A DNA stretch of 8,495 bases from Pseudomonadota bacterium (GTDB lineage: Bacteria; Desulfobacterota; Desulfovibrionia; Desulfovibrionales; Desulfovibrionaceae), in NCBI GenBank assembly GCA_023417745.1, contig JAEZEM010000089.1, forward strand, positions 1-8,495, written 5' to 3'. This document shows, one piece after another, positions 5,452 through 8,495 of the stretch. The position numbers and the translations under genes are program-made. The first letter of the stretch is position 1. The number at the start of each line of letters is the position of its first letter. Below the pieces are notes generated by a model. That model did no database searches. It was not told the origin of the DNA and was given only the letters and a program-made list of their open reading frames with translations.

Positions 5452-7545
5452 TTACACTTGCAGGGCAGCGAAATCCGCCACCCGGCCCAGACGGTCAACC
5501 AACGACTTGAGCAGATTGAGGCGGTTAAGCCGCATATCCATGTCGTCGCACATGACCATGACGTTGTCGAAGAAGGCGTCCACCGAGGGCCGCAGCTCGT
5601 AGAGCAACTCCAGCACCGCGCCGTAGTCGCCGGCCTCGTAGAGGGCGTCAAAGCGCGGGAAGACGTCCTGGCACACCGCCGCCAGGTCCTTCTCGGCCTG
5701 CTCTTCCAGCAGCGCCGCCTTGATCACGCCGGTCAGGGGCACGCCGGCTCCCACGCCCTGCTTGCGGATGATGTTGGCCGCCCGCTTGAAGGTCAGCACG
5801 GCCTGATCGAAGTCCGGCTTGGCGGCGAATCCGGCCAGGGCGGCCAGACGGGCCGACAGCGCGGCGATGTCGGTGAAAGACGCGCCCAGGGCCGCTTCCA
5901 CCACCAGGGTGTCGTAGCCCTGGCCGGCAAAGTAGGCCTTGAGGCGCTGGCCGAAGAAGTCGAGGAGCTTGGCCAGGACGTGGGTGCGGTCCACCTTGAA
6001 CTTCACCTCGCCGTAGCCGTCGATGGCCCCTTGGAGCAGTTCCATGAGATCCAGGCGCAAGCCGTGCTCGATGACGACGCGGCAGATGCCCAGGGCCGCC
6101 CGGCGCAGGGCGTAGGGGTCGGCCGCACCCGTCGGGGCCATGTCCAGGCCGAAGCAGCCGGCCAGGGTGTCGGCCTTGTCGGCGATGGACAGAATGGCTC
6201 CGGCCAGGGTCGCCGGCACCGGGCTGTCCGGCCCGGCCGGCAGGTACTGCTCGGCCACAGCCCGGGAGGCCGTCTTGGACTGGCCCTTGCGGCGCATATA
6301 AATGCCGCCCATGACGCCTTGGAGTTCGGCGAATTCCCCCACCATGTCCGAGACGAGATCGACCTTGGCCAGTCCGCCGGCCTGAGAGGCTTCCAGCATG
6401 ATCTCGGGCTTGCCGGCCTGTTCGGCGATAAGCCCGCACAGCCGCTCCAGCCGCTTGCCCTTGTCGCGCATGGAGCCAAGGCCGGCCAGGAAGACCACGC
6501 TTTCCAGCTTTTTCTGCCAGGTTTCCAGGCTGGCCGACAGGTCGGCCTCCCAGAAGAACCGGGCGTCTTCGAGGCGGGCCGTCAGCACCCGCTGCCAGCC
6601 CCGGCGCACCAGCTCGACATTGCCCGGCACAAGGCCAAGGGTCGTCAGGAAAACGGGCAACAGCCCGCCCTTGCCGTCTTCCACGGCAAAACTCTTTTGG
6701 TGGCTCTCCATGCTGGTGATAAGCACTTCGCGGGGCACGTCCAAAAATTTGGGGTCGAAGCGGCCAAGCAGCACCACCGGATGCTCGGTCAGCCCGGTGA
6801 CCTCGGCCAAAAGGGCCGGATTGATGACGGCCGTGCCGCCGGCTTCCTTAGCCAGGGCTTCGGCCTGGGAGCGCACGATGCCTTCGCGTTCCCGGGCGTC
6901 GAGGACGACCTTGCCCTTGTCGCGGAGGATGTCGAAATAGGCGGCCGCCGTGGAAACCTCAAAGGGGCCGGGGCCCATGATGCGCTGGCCGTAGGTGACG
7001 CGGCCCGAAGCGATGTCGTCGAGCTGGAACGGCACGACGGCGGCGTCTAAAAGGGCCAAAAACCAGTGCACCGGCCGGCCGAAGGCGAATTCGCGGCTGC
7101 CCCAGCGCATACGCTTGGGGAAGGAGAGCTTTTTGACGGCTTCCAGACACAGGGCCGGCAGGAGTTCGATGGCGGCCTCGCCGCCGGTGGTCTTGCGCAG
7201 AGCCAGATAGCGGCCCTTGGGCGTGTCCATGACGAAGACGGCGGCTATGTCCAGGCCCTGGCCCTTGGCAAAGCCTTCGGCGGCTTTGGTGGGCGCGCCG
7301 GCGGCGTCGAAGCCCACTTTTTCGGGCGGTCCGCTGACGACTTCCTCTTCCCGGCGGGCGGCGGCGGCCATGTCGGGCACGCTGACCACCAGACGCCGGG
7401 GCGTGGCAAAGGCGGCGATGGTCCCGCAGTCGACCTTGGCCTGGGCCAGCCCCTCGGCAAAAATCTTTTTCACCTCGTCGACGAGCCCGGGCAGGAACCG
7501 GGCCGGCATCTCCTCGAATCCGATCTCGAACAGAAAATGGGACAT
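5452..7545 (-). CDS. glyS: Glycyl-tRNA synthetase beta subunit
   Basis: A 697-residue cytoplasmic subunit of the bacterial alpha2beta2 glycyl-tRNA synthetase; it mainly recognises tRNA-Gly and supports charging by GlyQ. The N-terminus FLFEIGFEEMPARFLPG is diagnostic. Further family blocks are PRRLVV (about 49-54), FGRPVHWFLAL (155-165), ITSMESHQKSFAV (276-288), the HD-like region KVDLVSDMVGEFAELQGVMGG (394-414) and PTGAADPYALRRAALG (471-486). The C-terminal DALR-type anticodon-binding region ends with FFDNVMVMCDD and MRLNRLNLL (about 658-680). Length matches the family. The ATG at 7545 is preceded by AAGGAA with 7 bases spacing and lies 12 bases after the glyQ stop, so the subunits are made from one message. 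Nothing unusual is seen. Confidence 0.98.
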   Translation of the reverse strand: MSHFLFEIGFEEMPARFLPGLVDEVKKIFAEGLAQAKVDCGTIAAFATPRRLVVSVPDMAAAARREEEVVSGPPEKVGFDAAGAPTKAAEGFAKGQGLDIAAVFVMDTPKGRYLALRKTTGGEAAIELLPALCLEAVKKLSFPKRMRWGSREFAFGRPVHWFLALLDAAVVPFQLDDIASGRVTYGQRIMGPGPFEVSTAAAYFDILRDKGKVVLDAREREGIVRSQAEALAKEAGGTAVINPALLAEVTGLTEHPVVLLGRFDPKFLDVPREVLITSMESHQKSFAVEDGKGGLLPVFLTTLGLVPGNVELVRRGWQRVLTARLEDARFFWEADLSASLETWQKKLESVVFLAGLGSMRDKGKRLERLCGLIAEQAGKPEIMLEASQAGGLAKVDLVSDMVGEFAELQGVMGGIYMRRKGQSKTASRAVAEQYLPAGPDSPVPATLAGAILSIADKADTLAGCFGLDMAPTGAADPYALRRAALGICRVVIEHGLRLDLMELLQGAIDGYGEVKFKVDRTHVLAKLLDFFGQRLKAYFAGQGYDTLVVEAALGASFTDIAALSARLAALAGFAAKPDFDQAVLTFKRAANIIRKQGVGAGVPLTGVIKAALLEEQAEKDLAAVCQDVFPRFDALYEAGDYGAVLELLYELRPSVDAFFDNVMVMCDDMDMRLNRLNLLKSLVDRLGRVADFAALQV

Positions 7546-7557
7546 GGCGTGGTTCCT

Positions 7558-8430
7558 TTAGCCTTTGTTGAGCAGGGGATAGTCGAGTTCCTTGCGCTGG
7601 GCGGCGTAGAGCCGGGCCAGCGCCGAGGCCAGGGCCCGCACCCGGCCGATGTAGCCGGTGCGCTCGGTGATGGAGATGGCTCCCCGGGCTTCGAGCATGT
7701 TGAAGGCGTGGGAACACTTGAGGCAGTAGTCATAGGCCGGCCAGGGCAGACCCAGTTCGCACAGCCGCTTGCACTCCTTCTCGCAGGCATTGAAGTGCGC
7801 CAGAAGCATGGCGGCGTCGGATTCCTCGAAATTGTAGCGCGAATGCTCGTACTCGCCGCGCTGGTGCACCTGGCCGTAGGTGACCCGGTCGTTCCAGTCC
7901 AGGTCGTAGACCGAATCCTTTTGCTGCAGGTACATGCTGATGCGCTCCAGGCCGTAGGTGATCTCCACCGAGACCGGCGACAGGTCTATGCCGCCCACCT
8001 GTTGGAAGTAGGTGAACTGGGTGGCTTCCATGCCATCGAGCCAGACTTCCCAGCCCAGGCCCCAGGCCCCAAGGGTGGGGGATTCCCAGTCGTCCTCGAC
8101 AAAGCGCACGTCGTGGTCCGAGGCGGAAAGCCCCAGGGCGGCCAGGCTTTGCAGGTAGAGATCCTGGATGTTGTCCGGCGAAGGCTTGAGGATCACCTGG
8201 AACTGGTAATAGTGCTGCAGACGATTGGGATTTTCGCCGTAGCGGCCGTCGGTGGGGCGGCGCGAGGGCTGCACGTAGGCGACGTTCCAGGGTTCGGGAC
8301 CGATGACCCGGAAAAACGTATGCGGATTGAAGGTGCCGGCCCCGACCTCGCTGTCGTAGGGCTGGACCACCAGGCAACCGGACTTGGCCCAGAAGTTTTG
8401 CAGCGTCAAAATGACATCCTGAAAGTACAT
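7558..8430 (-). CDS. glyQ: Glycyl-tRNA synthetase alpha subunit
   Basis: A 290-residue catalytic subunit that activates glycine with ATP and transfers it to tRNA-Gly. It shows the class II features of this family: FQDVILTLQNFWA (about 3-15), EVGAGTFNPHTFFRV (28-42), PSRRPTDGRYGENPNRLQHY (55-74, motif 2 region), EVWLDGMEATQFTYFQQ (128-144) and the motif 3 helix TYGLERISMYL (158-168). Length is typical. The ATG at 8430 has GGAG 6 bases upstream. It is followed 12 bases later by glyS, the usual arrangement in bacteria with the two-subunit enzyme. Confidence 0.98.
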   Translation of the reverse strand: MYFQDVILTLQNFWAKSGCLVVQPYDSEVGAGTFNPHTFFRVIGPEPWNVAYVQPSRRPTDGRYGENPNRLQHYYQFQVILKPSPDNIQDLYLQSLAALGLSASDHDVRFVEDDWESPTLGAWGLGWEVWLDGMEATQFTYFQQVGGIDLSPVSVEITYGLERISMYLQQKDSVYDLDWNDRVTYGQVHQRGEYEHSRYNFEESDAAMLLAHFNACEKECKRLCELGLPWPAYDYCLKCSHAFNMLEARGAISITERTGYIGRVRALASALARLYAAQRKELDYPLLNKG

Positions 8431-8443
8431 GCTCGCTCCGATT

Positions 8444-8495
8444 TCAAGGTTTCGCCGCCGGCCGGGCAGCGGCGGCGACGGGGCGGGCCGGCGCA
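8444..8495 (-). CDS. Possible 3' end of the gene upstream of glyQ (perhaps recO)
   Basis: On the minus strand one frame reads APARPVAAAARPAAKP and stops at TGA (8446-8444), 13 bases before the glyQ start. An Ala/Pro-rich tail is plausible for a protein end, and from memory recO precedes glyQ in Desulfovibrio vulgaris. Sixteen codons cannot identify a gene, and another minus-strand frame is also open, so this is a weak call based on position. Confidence 0.3.
   Translation of the reverse strand, partial: APARPVAAAARPAAKP

Noticed and set aside
5443..7050. A 535-codon open frame on the + strand, opposite glyS
   Set aside because: It is fully antisense to a certain gene, and its low-complexity His/Gln/Gly-rich translation is typical of a shadow frame in GC-rich DNA.
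5452..8430. Frequent GGCCAGG/CCGGCC tracts that look like dispersed repeats
   Set aside because: They follow from preferred Leu-Ala and Ala-Gly codons (CTG GCC, GCC GGC) on the minus strand rather than from a repeat family.

Overview
The window is mostly GC-rich coding sequence from a bacterium. One sampled line of selD is about 70% G+C. GC-rich codon use, a selenophosphate synthetase gene, a two-gene glycyl-tRNA synthetase and the order glyQ-glyS-rpsT suggest Desulfovibrio or a relative (Desulfovibrionaceae). From memory, Desulfovibrio vulgaris has the same order preceded by recO. The taxonomic call is inference; no marker search was possible.

Layout: (1) Positions 1-845 (+) hold the last 280 codons of selD. 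(2) About 804-1438 is a sharply AT-rich patch. It carries one complete gene on the + strand (854-1387) that looks like a solitary HEPN-fold protein and is probably acquired. (3) 1430-1636 (-) is a decayed, partial copy of the alpha/beta hydrolase gene found further right. (4) 1676-4885 (-) is a compact three-gene unit: a secreted four-cysteine protein of unknown function, a dienelactone-hydrolase-like enzyme and an exported M1-type zinc aminopeptidase homologue. (5) 5042-5071 is an intrinsic terminator for rpsT. (6) 5100-8430 (-) is a translation cluster: glyQ, glyS, rpsT. rpsT has its own probable promoter and a TTG start. (7) The last ~50 bases may be the 3' end of the gene upstream of glyQ, possibly recO.

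The right half is ordinary housekeeping: both subunits of class II glycyl-tRNA synthetase and ribosomal protein S20. The left half is more eventful. selD (+) and the hydrolase relic (-) converge, and the AT-rich patch sits exactly between them. Both genes lose recognisable sequence at its edges and end in stop codons inside AT-rich DNA. The hydrolase relic and the intact hydrolase gene form a ~200-bp direct repeat around the peptidase gene, which suggests an old duplication followed by decay. No CRISPR array, tRNA, rRNA, transposase or phage gene was seen. The best candidate for something new is the lone HEPN-like gene and the way its patch remodelled the end of selD.
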